Shown piece by piece: positions 46,782-56,203 of a DNA stretch of 64,000 nucleotides (the first letter of the stretch is position 1; each line of letters opens with the position of its first letter). Source of the stretch: Lacrimispora xylanisolvens (lineage in GTDB: Bacteria > Bacillota > Clostridia > Lachnospirales > Lachnospiraceae); contig CP070896.1 of assembly GCA_017084465.1 (NCBI GenBank), forward strand, positions 930,001 to 994,000, given 5' to 3'. A program made the position numbers and the translations under genes. Under the pieces are notes generated by a model. The model worked only from the letters and a program-made list of their open reading frames with translations. It searched no databases and had not been told where the DNA came from.

Positions 46782-46864
46782 GTCCCTACGTTGGCATTAC
46801 CCAAATCAGGTTATAAGGGTCGAAGTTCTTTACTTCCTCTCAGCCGGGTCACCAGCTCCCCAAA
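46782..46864 (-). ncRNA. TPP riboswitch (thi box)
   Basis: On the minus strand: GGGGAGCTGG near the start, then GGCTGAGAGG, ACCCTTATAACCTGATTTGG and GTAATGCCAACGTAGGGA. These are the conserved P2/P3 pyrimidine sensor and P4/P5 pyrophosphate sensor blocks of the THI element. Upstream of the thiMED genes and a terminator. Confidence 0.93.
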
Positions 46865-46907
46865 ACATATTGAATTTTCTCGATTTTAACACAAGGGACA
46901 GATGCTG

Positions 46908-49513
46908 TCAATTTAATCCCTTCATATGGTTCACAAAAAACTCAACCAGATCCGGATCAAACTGCTTTCCTGAACCCTTAATCAGCTCGCTTTTAGCATA
47001 GGAGTCAGGCAGTGCCTTCCGGTAGCTTCTGTCACTTGTCATGGCGTCGTATGCATCCGCTATGGTGATGATTCTTGCAAACAGCGGAATATCTGTTTTG
47101 CTTCTTCCTTTGGGATACCCCTTGCCATCCCACCGCTCATGATGGCATAAAATAATCTCCGCTATTTCCGACATATTAGGGGAAGTGTTTAAGATACGGT
47201 ATCCGATCTCTGAATGCTTTTTAACCTCCTGATATTCATCATCCGTTAAGATTCCGGGTTTGTTTAGCACCTCTTCCTGAATTCCGATTTTCCCAATATC
47301 ATGAAGGAGACCGGCAGCCTTAATCTTATTTACATCGCTGTCAGGCAACCCCATCTCTTTTGCCATTGTCTCACAGATTTCTGCCACTCTCTGGGAATGC
47401 TGCTCCTCTCTCGGATTCTTTTCATGAAGGGTATTTAATATAATATCAATGGTTTTGCTTCTTCTGCTACTGGCCTCATATAATTTATTCTGATACATCT
47501 CATCTTCTGCCAGCTTTACCGCTTTTTGAATCGCCATCCCGGATTCCTCAATCATGTGATATCCAAACGAAACCGAAAGCTCGATTCCGTTGATGGTTTC
47601 CTTCGCACATTTTTCTTTTAATTCCCGAATATACCTGTCTGTTTCCCCTCTTTCTGTCCTTCTTAAAATAATCGCAAATTCGTCTCCGCCTACACGGCTG
47701 ATTAATTCCCCTTTCTTTCCTGAATCCGCCAGGATTTCGGCAAACCGCTTCAGCATATAATCTCCGTATTCGTGACCGAACGAATCGTTTACCATCTTAA
47801 GTCCATTGAGATCTGCGAAAATGACACTGATGGGATAATTTTCTGGCTGGTTCAGTTCCTTTGATGCCTGGTCAAAATACCTTCTGTTGTGCAGTCCTGT
47901 TATATGATCATGATAACTGATCTCTTCGATTTTCTTAATATAATTATGAGTTTCTGTGATGTTTCTGGCAATTGCAATGGCTTTGTCATCAAACCATTTT
48001 ACAATCCGCAGTTCATGATATTCTGTAATCCGTGCACTGGTCCACTCATACTCAATTTTCTGGTTTTCTCCAGTGAGAAAAACCTGATCGATCAGCTCCC
48101 TGCCCTTTTTAGCAATTGATTGCGGCATTACATCTGTAATATTTTTACCAATAAACCGCTCCCTCTTAAAAAACAGATGATCCAGATCTCCAATGCAGTC
48201 TAAAAATACCCCATCCCGGGAAATGACAAATACGGTGTCAGGAATGGCTTCCATCAGCGAATGGGCATATTTAAGGCTGTGATACATCTGGGTTTCCCGC
48301 TCTGTTAAAATCTGATTCTGTAAGATTAATTGCTTTTGGGAATCCACATTCTCTTTGAGAGAATGCTCCAGCTTCTCATTGCTTTGTTTTAACTGCTGCT
48401 TCATTTCATCGAGAGATTTTCCAATTAATCCAAATTCATCGGTTCTTTTTACCAGCTCCCTGCTGACTTCCTGGTCAAAGCTGCGATCTCCTATCTCTTT
48501 TATCTCTATTAAAATAGCTTTTACCGGATGGTCAATGATTCTGCCAGTGAGAATAAAAACGGTGAGGGACATAAACAGAAGGGAAAGTCCGAATATCCAT
48601 ATGAATGTATTTGACAGCTGCCCTATGGGTTTATTAATGGAGCTCTCCGGTATTTCAAAGACAATCTTCCAGCCCAGATCATTCAGTGTCTTATAAAACA
48701 GTGTAATCTCCTGTTTATTTTTAATATAAGAGGTTCTTCCATTGTCATTTATAATAACTTCTGAAACAGCAGCAAGATAGGACTGATTATTGGAATTGAA
48801 TACACTGTTTTTACTTTTACCGCAGCTTCACTTTCCGCAGCAAGATAGGTTCCTTCCCTATTGATAATATAGGTTGTACCATCATGACTGGCAGTGTAAT
48901 CGGAAATAAATTTCTGCATGGAAGACAGCCCTACGTCCACAGTTACGCAACCTATAAATTTACCGCTACTATCATAGGCAGGCTGGGAACAGGTAATCAT
49001 ATACAGATTAATGGTCTGATCATAGTACATATCCGTCCACACAATGTTATTTGTTTTCTTCGCAAGAGCATAGTAATCCTGGGAAAAGTAATTATAGGCA
49101 GCATTACTGTAATCAAATGTTGGTATGATCCTGTCGCCATCCCGGTACACATAGGGCCCCATATATTTCTGAGATTTGTCATACGCATATGGCTCATACC
49201 AGATTCCAGCCCCCAGTATAAACTGATTATCCTGGACAATGGGTTTTAAAATATTAATGAAATAATCTGGTGAATAATCTTTGCAGCCATTCCCTGCAAA
49301 TACAGCCAGAACACTGGATATTTCAGCTGCATCATTCATGTTCTTTTCGATGATGTTTTTCTGTATCTCTTTCTCTGCAGATATTCGTTCGCTGGTTTCA
49401 TGATCAACCAGCCTTTTTGCTGTCTTTACACTGGCATTATAGCTCAGCATGAGGACCACACATAATACGGGAATAACGATCAGAAGCATTTTCATTCGAA
49501 TATGGCTAAGCAT
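46908..49513 (-). CDS. Cache-PAS-GGDEF-HD-GYP cyclic di-GMP signalling protein (frameshifted)
   Basis: About 868 residues when joined. N-terminal membrane segment MKMLLIVIPVLCVVLML, then an extracellular dCache domain (NQFILGAGIWYEPYAYDKSQ, DYYALAKKTNNIVWTDMYYD). It breaks after SEAAVKVK in a five-base A run at 48808-48812; a sixth A gives NSVFNSNNQSYLAAV and continues to the second helix LSLLFMSLTVFIL. Then HAMP-like segment, PAS (EAIPDTVFVISRDGVFLDCI), GGDEF (SRVGGDEFAIIL) and HD-GYP (AAGLLHDIGKIG; HHERWDGKGYPKG). Both synthase and hydrolase signature residues are intact. Confidence 0.85.
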
Positions 49514-49621
49514 ACCATCACCTCTATCATACGTATTCTTTCATTGGACTATTTCAAATAGTTTAATGATAATATCGACAGATTGTCAAGCTGAATTAAA
49601 GTTGAGTGTAATAAAAAAAAT

Positions 49622-49667
49622 GAAAACCGGCTTTGGGTTCTGTTTATAGAATCCAAAGCCGGTTTTC
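49622..49667 (-). terminator. Intrinsic terminator after the Fe-S aldo/keto reductase
   Basis: GAAAACCGGCTTTGGGTTC pairs with GAATCCAAAGCCGGTTTTC (one mismatch), long stem, T tract on both sides, so effective in both directions. Confidence 0.85.
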
Positions 49668-49675
49668 TTTGTAAT

Positions 49676-50845
49676 TTATTTATCAAATCTCATAACCTTT
49701 TTAATCAGGAACCGCAGCGGCTTGTAGCTAAACCCTTCCAGGGACTTTGCCACCTGTGTCATCTCCTCGCTGATCTTAATATGCTGGGGACAATGGGATT
49801 CACACTTTTTACACTTGACACAAAGCGAAGCATTGCGGGGTTCATTCTTAATGCTGGTCTGCATGATGTATTTGCCTTTGGAAGCTAATTTCCCCTCTAT
49901 CTCCATGTCATTATAACAGGAAAAACAGGTTGGGATATCCACTCCCATAGGACACGGCATACAATAATTACAACCGGTGCAAGGAACCTTTATTGTCCGG
50001 TCCAGAATTTCCTTAACCTGTTTAAATAAATTAAAGTCCTCATCAGTAAAGGCGTTAACCTCAGTCTCGGAAGCCACTCTGATATTTTCCTTTATCATTT
50101 CCATAGAATTCATTCCTGAAAGCACAACCGTGACCTCTGGCTGATTCCAAAGCCACTTAAATGCCCACTCTGCAGGTGAACGCTTTACATGGGCATTATC
50201 CCAGATGGACTGTACCTCTTTTGGAAGATTTGTCACCAGCTTTCCGCCCCGCAGTGGTTCCATAACCATGACTGGGAGGCCTTTGCTGGAAGCATACCGG
50301 ATTCCCTCTATGCCAGCTTGTTTGTTCTCGTCTAAATAGTTATACTGAAGCAGACAGAATTCCCAAGGATAAATGTCTACCAGCCGGAAAAACTCATCTC
50401 TCCCTCCGTGGTAGGAAAAACCAATGTTCCGGATCTGACCTTTTTTCTTCTTTTCTTCAATCCATTCATTAATTCCCAGCTTTATCAGCCGGTTCCATAC
50501 CGTTGTATCAGGCAGCATATGGATTAAGTAATAGTCGATATAATCTGTCTGAAGCCGTTCTAATTCAGTTAAAAAGATACGGTCAAAGTCCTCGTATTTT
50601 TTAATGGTGTGAGGAGGCATTTTAGTAGCAATCTTCACCCGTTCCCTGTATCCCTTAGAAAGCACCCTTCCTAAAACCACTTCGCTGTTTGGATAGATAT
50701 ATGCAGTATCAAAATAATTAACGCCATGCTCGATTGCATAAATGATCTGCCTTTCCACTTCCTTCTCATCCCTGCCAAACCTCATACAGCCAAAACCCAG
50801 GGTGGAAAGTTCGTCCTGATTTTTGGGATTGATCCGATACTTCAT
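49676..50845 (-). CDS. Aldo/keto reductase with C-terminal 4Fe-4S domain
   Basis: 389 residues, ATG 50845 after AGGAGG. AKR barrel: ELSTLGFGCMRFGRDEKEVE, VNYFDTAYIYPNSEVVLGRV (Tyr/Asp), IATKMPP (Lys), IDYYLIHML (His). C-terminal clusters: CTGCNYCMPCPMGVDIPTCF and NASLCVKCKKCESHCPQHIK. This is the Clostridia group of AKRs fused to ferredoxin-like domains, thought to work in anaerobic redox chemistry. Terminator follows. Confidence 0.9.
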   Translation of the reverse strand: MKYRINPKNQDELSTLGFGCMRFGRDEKEVERQIIYAIEHGVNYFDTAYIYPNSEVVLGRVLSKGYRERVKIATKMPPHTIKKYEDFDRIFLTELERLQTDYIDYYLIHMLPDTTVWNRLIKLGINEWIEEKKKKGQIRNIGFSYHGGRDEFFRLVDIYPWEFCLLQYNYLDENKQAGIEGIRYASSKGLPVMVMEPLRGGKLVTNLPKEVQSIWDNAHVKRSPAEWAFKWLWNQPEVTVVLSGMNSMEMIKENIRVASETEVNAFTDEDFNLFKQVKEILDRTIKVPCTGCNYCMPCPMGVDIPTCFSCYNDMEIEGKLASKGKYIMQTSIKNEPRNASLCVKCKKCESHCPQHIKISEEMTQVAKSLEGFSYKPLRFLIKKVMRFDK

Positions 50846-50930
50846 GCCTCATCCTCCTGAATTGGAATTTTTATTCTTATTATAATCCTTTCTGCTATGA
50901 TAGCAAGCAGATCCTTTCAGGAATATTTAA

Positions 50931-51365
50931 TTATTTAACCACACCTTTTTTTAGTATGATATTGGCATACAGTTCACTTTCACCTGTCATAATGACAACG
51001 GAGGAGTGATTCTTTGTCCGGTCATAAAATTCCCATTTGTCAATTTCTTCAAAGCAGGCAGCTCCTCTCTCATCATGCTTTGCCACAATTTCCTTATATT
51101 TGTCCCAGATCGGAGTCTTTACATCATCACCGGGAACCACTCCCATCAGCGTAACGGGATGATCCACATAGGTATCAAGGGGAAACAGCTGTAAAATTGC
51201 GTCCAGTATTTCCGGCACTCCGTGGCCATCCAGACGGATCACCTTTTTGCCGTATGTATGGCCCGGAAAGTTTCCGTCTCCAATGGTAAGCTCATCGGTA
51301 TGACCCATTTCACATAAAATCTTTAATAACTCGGGGCTGATAATTGATGGAATTCCTTTTAACAT
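50931..51365 (-). CDS. RbsD/FucU family sugar mutarotase
   Basis: 144 residues. LKGIPSIISPELLKILCEMG, HTDELTIGDGNFPGHTYGKK (His/Asp active site) and AKHDERGAACFEEIDKWEFY DRTKN match FucU/RbsD, which interconvert sugar anomers. Start after GGAG at 51365. Last gene of the ABC importer operon; the substrate should be a reducing aldose or ketose. The RbsD/FucU choice is not settled. Confidence 0.85.
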   Translation of the reverse strand: MLKGIPSIISPELLKILCEMGHTDELTIGDGNFPGHTYGKKVIRLDGHGVPEILDAILQLFPLDTYVDHPVTLMGVVPGDDVKTPIWDKYKEIVAKHDERGAACFEEIDKWEFYDRTKNHSSVVIMTGESELYANIILKKGVVK

Positions 51366-51389
51366 AATATTTTTCTCCTTTTCTCAAAG

Positions 51390-51415
51390 AGCGCTCTCCT
51401 GTTAAGGAGAGCGCT
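51390..51415 (-). other. Stem-loop between binding protein and mutarotase genes
   Basis: AGCGCTCTCC-TGTTAA-GGAGAGCGCT, a perfect 10-pair stem with a small loop, no T tract. Typical of mRNA-stabilising elements after highly expressed binding-protein genes; it would allow more SBP than FucU from one message. Confidence 0.6.
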
Positions 51416-51421
51416 GCATCA

Positions 51422-52564
51422 TTAATCGTATAAGTTTTGTGAAATATCACTGCTGTCCATATTGTCTTTGTTGTACCACTGGCTTCCTGTATCAACATCT
51501 GCAACGGATTCTCCCTTTGCAGCTGCAACTGCCAGTTTTACGGTCTGATAACCGATTTCTACTGGAGCCTGGGTAACAGCGCCTGCCAGTTTACCGGATT
51601 TGATTGCATCTTTAATCATGGTTCCTGAGTCAAATGCAACTCCGATCACATCTTTTCCTAATCTTCCTAAATTCTCGTCGCCTGTAATCAGACCTTCACC
51701 AGTCTTTTGGTTGGAAGCAAAGATACAGATAGTATCTTCTTTGTTTAAAATGGTCTGTGCATCGGTAGTCATTAAGGAAGCCTCTACCTTGGAAGGAACG
51801 GCAACGTCAAGTATGACATCTGCTGAGTTTCCTTTGTCTGTCTTAGAATCTGTTACAAACTTATCATTGCCGGTGATACATACGGTTTTACCGTCTGCCT
51901 TTATTAATTCTGTTATTTTGTCAATAAATCCAAGACCACGGCTGATAATAGACTCTGAGGTGGCATCCTGGTTCAGTACACCAATGCGGACGCTTTTTGA
52001 TGATTTTGCAATTAAATCTTTAATGAGGGGATAGGTGTTTTCTGCTGCAACTTCACCTGCCTTGTAATTATCTGTAGCTGCATTGGCAACAACAGCACCC
52101 TTTGGTGCATCCGGAACACCGGAGTCAAATCCGATAATCGGTATTTTTGCATCCTGGGAAGATTTAATACTGTCGTTAAGGGCTGAAACATCAAGAGCTG
52201 CCAGTCCGATTGCCGCCGGTTTCATCTGAACTGCATTGTTCATCATCTGAACCTGTTGTGCTATATCTGATTCTGAATCCGGTCCCTGAAATTCCAGATG
52301 AACGCCCAGTTCCCCAGATGCCTTCTGTGCTCCCTTATAAACCGCCTGCCAGTACTGGGACTGAAAGCCCTTTGCCACCATGTAAACGGTCATCTCTTCC
52401 TTGCCTTTTGCTGCTTCAGTAGCTGCCTGGGTACCAGCCTCTTTTGTTTTGCTTTCTGCCGCTGCTGTGGTTTTCACATCATTGGTAGAAGAATTGCTTG
52501 CGCAGCCGGCAGTCAGTGATGCCATCATAGCTGCTGTGATTAAAACGCCCCATACATTCTTCAT
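51422..52564 (-). CDS. Sugar ABC transporter substrate-binding lipoprotein
   Basis: 380 residues, start after AGGAGG at 52564. Lipoprotein signal with lipobox LTAGC (MKNVWGVLITAAMMASLTAG), then an Ala/Thr/Lys-rich linker. Mature periplasmic-binding type I: EMTVYMVAKGFQSQYWQAVY, KPAAIGLAALDVSALND, PIIGFDSGVPDAPKGAVVAN and DVIGVAFDSGTMIKDAIKSG. Matches the RbsB/xylose-binding group. Precedes FucU and follows the permease. Confidence 0.9.
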   Translation of the reverse strand: MKNVWGVLITAAMMASLTAGCASNSSTNDVKTTAAAESKTKEAGTQAATEAAKGKEEMTVYMVAKGFQSQYWQAVYKGAQKASGELGVHLEFQGPDSESDIAQQVQMMNNAVQMKPAAIGLAALDVSALNDSIKSSQDAKIPIIGFDSGVPDAPKGAVVANAATDNYKAGEVAAENTYPLIKDLIAKSSKSVRIGVLNQDATSESIISRGLGFIDKITELIKADGKTVCITGNDKFVTDSKTDKGNSADVILDVAVPSKVEASLMTTDAQTILNKEDTICIFASNQKTGEGLITGDENLGRLGKDVIGVAFDSGTMIKDAIKSGKLAGAVTQAPVEIGYQTVKLAVAAAKGESVADVDTGSQWYNKDNMDSSDISQNLYD

Positions 52565-52614
52565 TGTTTGCTTCCTCCTGTTTTATATGTGAATTCTTGC
52601 GAATTACACTGCGC

Positions 52615-53601
52615 TCAGCTCTTTCTCCTGTTACGGTACACATCGGCAAATACAGCAACGATGATGACCAGACCTGTGGCAACCTGCTGGTAGTGGGTCT
52701 GAAGTCCTACAAAGGGCAGCCCTGTCTTTAATACAGAAATAATAAATACACCGATCATGGTTCCGGCTATGGTTCCGATTCCACCTGACATGGAAGTTCC
52801 GCCAATTACCACACCGGCTATGGCATCCATTTCAAATCCGGCTCCCCCCTCCCGGCAGCAGCGTGGAATAAATGGTGGAATAGGCTAAACCGGCAATTCC
52901 TGCAAAGGTGCCGCTGATGATATAGGCAATGATTAAATATTTATCTACATTGACACCGGATAACCGGGTTGCTTCTTTGTTGCTTCCAAGGGATAGGATA
53001 TAGCGTCCTGCTTTGGTTTTGTTCATTACCACTGCCATCACAATGGCAGCTGCAATCAGGAATATAAATCCGGTTGGAATCAAAAGTCCGCTCTCTGTTT
53101 TAATTTTAAATATGGCGCGGTACCAGCCTTCCGGATCAGAACCTGATTTCCAGGTGACAGACTGGGCTCCTGTGATAATGGAGCCGATTCCTTTTGAAAG
53201 CATCATGGTTCCAAGGGTTGCAATAAAGGGCGGAAGCCCCATCTTTGCCACCAGAAGGCCATTTACAACACCAAAGGCAGTTCCGATTAAAATACAGATA
53301 ATAATCACCAGCCAAATAGGAAATCCCATATTAACGCTTAAGTATCCTGCAACCAGACCCGACATGGTAAGCACGGTTCCGATGGATAAATCGATTCCGC
53401 CGGTTGCAATTACAAAACAGATGCCGATTGCCATAAATCCAATATAATAGGAGGCATCAAAATGTTTACCATGGTGTTATAGGTTGCAAATCTGGGATTC
53501 ATGATTCCGAATACCAGGTAGATTACGATGAGTGCCAGCAATGCTACCAGCCTCTGGGTTCCTATCGCCTTGATTAGCGGGTTATTTTTCAGTTTTTCCA
53601 T
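52615..53601 (-). CDS. Sugar ABC transporter permease, RbsC-like (two frameshifts as written)
   Basis: About 328 residues in three frames. First: MEKLKNNPLIKAIGTQRLVA and IVIYLVFGIMNPRFATYNTM. Second: AIGICFVIATGGIDLSIGTV (permease signature), IGTAFGVVNGLLVAKMGLPP FIATLGTM. Third: MDAIAGVVIGGTSMSGGIGT, the conserved EAA-like loop, ending VGLQTHYQQVATGLVIIVAV. Breaks: near 53459-53462 (a base missing) and a six-base C run at 52844-52849 (five restores LPGGGAGFEMDAIAG). Start overlaps the ATPase stop by 20 bases. Confidence 0.85.
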
Positions 53602-55106
53602 TGCTGACCTCCTGATTTCTCATGGTAGCAGAAGCCATGATCCGCTCCTGCGACACCTTCTCGATTGGGATTTCATCAGTAATGCGTCCTTCACACATTA
53701 CGATGACCCTGTCACTCATACGCAAAATTTCAGTCATTTCCGACGAAATCATAATGATGGATTTCCCCTGTTTTACCAGTTCATTCATCAGTTGATAGAT
53801 CTCGCTTTTTGCTCCGACGTCAATTCCTCTTGTGGGTTCGTCAAATATAAGAATATCGCAGTTTTTAATCAGCCATTTGGCAATTACCACCTTCTGCTGG
53901 TTTCCTCCCGACAGATTCACCACCAACTGGTCTACGCTGGGAGTCCTGGTATTTAACAGTTGAACATAATGCTCTGCCTGCTGATGCTCTTTCTTCTTAT
54001 CGATGAATGCGCCTTTCATGAATGACGAGAGGGAAGCCATGGTGGAGTTTTCCGCAACGGATTTAAACACCACAAGTCCAAAGCGCTTCCGGTCCTCTGA
54101 CAGATATCCGATTCCCTGATTGACCGCATCCTCTGTTGTCTTTATCTCTGCTTTTCTGCCATTGATGAAGATCTCTCCCCCCATCTTTTCTATCAGCTCC
54201 GAAAATAGCTCTGGCTGTTTCTGTTCTGCCCGCTCCCATTAATCCGGAAAAGCCCAGGATTTCACCTTTTCTCAGTTCAAAGCTCACATCTTTTACCATT
54301 TTGCCTGCGCTTAGATGTTCCACTTTTAAAACGACTGGGGCATCCCCTTTTACACTGCCAGCCTGTTTCGGCTCTTCGTAAATCACCCGGCCTACCATCA
54401 TATTGATGATGTCATCCTTGGTACAGTCTTTCGTTGTCAATGTGCCCACATAGGTTCCGTCACGCATGACAGTCACCCGGTCTGTAATTACTTTAATTTC
54501 ATCCATTCGGTGGGATATGTAGATAATTCCCATTCCCTTGGACCGCAGATCCCGGATAATTTTAAACAGCTCCTCTATCTCTGTTTCCGTCAGTGCCGCA
54601 GACGGCTCATCAAATACAATCAGTCTGGCATCTCTGGAAATAGCTTTCGCTATTTCACACATCTGCTGCCGCCCTACGGTTAAATTCCCCATTACCTCAG
54701 AGGGGTCGATCTCAATATTGAGACGCCCAAACAACTTCTTTGCCTCTTTATTCATCATGGAATCGCTGATAAATCCACTTTTCATTATTTCCCGGCCAAT
54801 AAACAGATTCTGGGCCACTGTTAGGTGATTCATCATATTCAGTTCCTGATGGACAATGGCAATTCCGGCTTCCTGGGCCTTGGCAGGAGTGGTAAAATTC
54901 ACTTCCTGGCCCTCAAATTCAATGGTACCGGAATCTTTAGAATAGATGCCTGTAAGGATTTTCATCAGAGTGGATTTACCTGCTCCGTTCTCCCCCATCA
55001 GTGCATGAACCTCTCCCGCTTCTACCTCCAGATCTACGTGATCCAAAGCATGTACCCCAGGAAAGGACTTGTCAATTCCCTTCATTCTCAGCATAACCCT
55101 GCCCAC
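53582..55106 (-). CDS. Sugar ABC transporter ATPase, RbsA/MglA-like (frameshifted)
   Basis: About 507 residues; two ATP-binding halves. First: VHALMGENGAGKSTLMKILT (Walker A), LTVGRQQMCEIAKAISRDAR (signature), LIVFDEPSAALTE (Walker B). Second: GEILGFSGLMGAGRTETARA, LVVNLSGGNQQKVVIAKWLI and ILIFDEPTRGID. The break is a six-base C run at 54177-54182 (five gives KDGGEIFINGRKAEIKTTED). GTG start at 55106; a nearby ATG at 55094 is also possible. Energises the monosaccharide importer with the permease and lipoprotein. Confidence 0.88.
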
Positions 55107-55162
55107 ATTCTCACTCTCCGCTTCTTTTTGTCTGGAACACTTTGTTTTGTTCTCATGAGTCC

Positions 55163-55190
55163 ATTATATCGGAATAGAAAATTTCTAATA
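55163..55190 (-). promoter_or_regulatory. Promoter with palindrome for the ABC importer operon
   Basis: On the minus strand TATAAT (55163-55168) is a perfect -10. No -35 match is present; the region holds the palindrome TAGAAA-A-TTTCTA (55175-55187). Absence of a -35 with a dyad there fits an activator-dependent promoter, perhaps bound by the AraC-type regulator encoded at 57944-59536. Confidence 0.55.
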
Positions 55191-55228
55191 TAGAGGATCT
55201 TACAAAAAAAGAAGAAGATTTTACTTTC

Positions 55229-56203
55229 TTAAAATGGGAAGAGCAGCTTCTGGTTCTCATCGGTATAAATGTTGTCTGCAGTAATCACCTCCGTATCGCA
55301 GTATATATTTTTATCAGGCTTTTTCCCCCGTACGGATTCTACCGCAGTCTGAATCCCGATATATCCCATATTAAAGGGCTTTTGCACGATCAGTGTATCA
55401 ATAATCCCCTCTTCTAAATACTGAATTCCTTCAATATCATTATCAAAGCCTACTACATGCACCTTCTTGCTTAAATTCATCTCCCTGATAGCTCTTGCAA
55501 CCCCAACAGTAGAATACAGATTAAGCCCGGCGATCAGCGTGATGTCCGGATTTGTCTTCATCAGTTCTCTTGTTTTTTCATATGCCTGGTTATAGTCAGA
55601 ATTGCTGTACAGGACCATTTTGATCTTGCTCTGATCCTCCCCCAGCCCTTCCCGAAGCCCTTCCTCCCGTTCTATGGCTGTGGAAGAACCTTTTACATGG
55701 GAAACAACGGCGATTTTTGTATCCGGTCCCACATAATCCCGCATCTTCTGCCCCATTTGAAGACCTGCGTTACGATTGTCTGTACCAATGTAGGTTTCCT
55801 CAAGATTCTGATCCAGTTTGGAATCGATAAGAATGAGTTTAATTCCTGCATCTGTCACCTGTTTTACGCAGTCCGTCATCTCCGAATACCGTATGGGAGC
55901 AAGGGCGATGGCATCGGGCTTCATCTTCACTGCCTCTTCAATATATCTTTTCTGGGTCTCATAATCATTTTCCTCACCTGGAGCCAGAATCACAAGATTG
56001 GCCTGATATTCCTTACCTGCACTTTTTGCGCCGGATATCATGGACATCCAAAAGTCATTTGTCTTGTCCTGGACCTTGGGTATAAAGACGATTTTAACCG
56101 TTTTCTTTTCACCGAACTCATCCAGTAAAAAAACGCCTGAAAGGAAGGAAACAGCCAGAGTTAAGAACAGAATTCCTAATAGTGCATTTTTATGTTTCTT
56201 CAT
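55229..56203 (-). CDS. Membrane-tethered periplasmic binding protein, sensory partner
   Basis: 324 residues, starting MKKHKNALLGILFLTLAVSF, a single membrane helix with no lipobox Cys. Type I binding fold: VKIVFIPKVQDKTNDFWMSM, MKPDAIALAPIRYSEMTDCV, AGIKLILIDSKLDQN, VHVVGFDNDIEGIQYLEEGI. It is encoded after the histidine kinase with a 14-base overlap, ahead of the ABC importer. It resembles sugar-binding proteins that hand the ligand state to a YesM-type kinase. Uptake is served by the separate lipoprotein at 51422. Confidence 0.8.
   Translation of the reverse strand: MKKHKNALLGILFLTLAVSFLSGVFLLDEFGEKKTVKIVFIPKVQDKTNDFWMSMISGAKSAGKEYQANLVILAPGEENDYETQKRYIEEAVKMKPDAIALAPIRYSEMTDCVKQVTDAGIKLILIDSKLDQNLEETYIGTDNRNAGLQMGQKMRDYVGPDTKIAVVSHVKGSSTAIEREEGLREGLGEDQSKIKMVLYSNSDYNQAYEKTRELMKTNPDITLIAGLNLYSTVGVARAIREMNLSKKVHVVGFDNDIEGIQYLEEGIIDTLIVQKPFNMGYIGIQTAVESVRGKKPDKNIYCDTEVITADNIYTDENQKLLFPF

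Noticed and set aside
46697..46804. Upstream extension of thiM
   Set aside because: The extra N-terminal codons translate the TPP riboswitch and terminator; ATG 46696 has its own AAGGAG and matches the family start.
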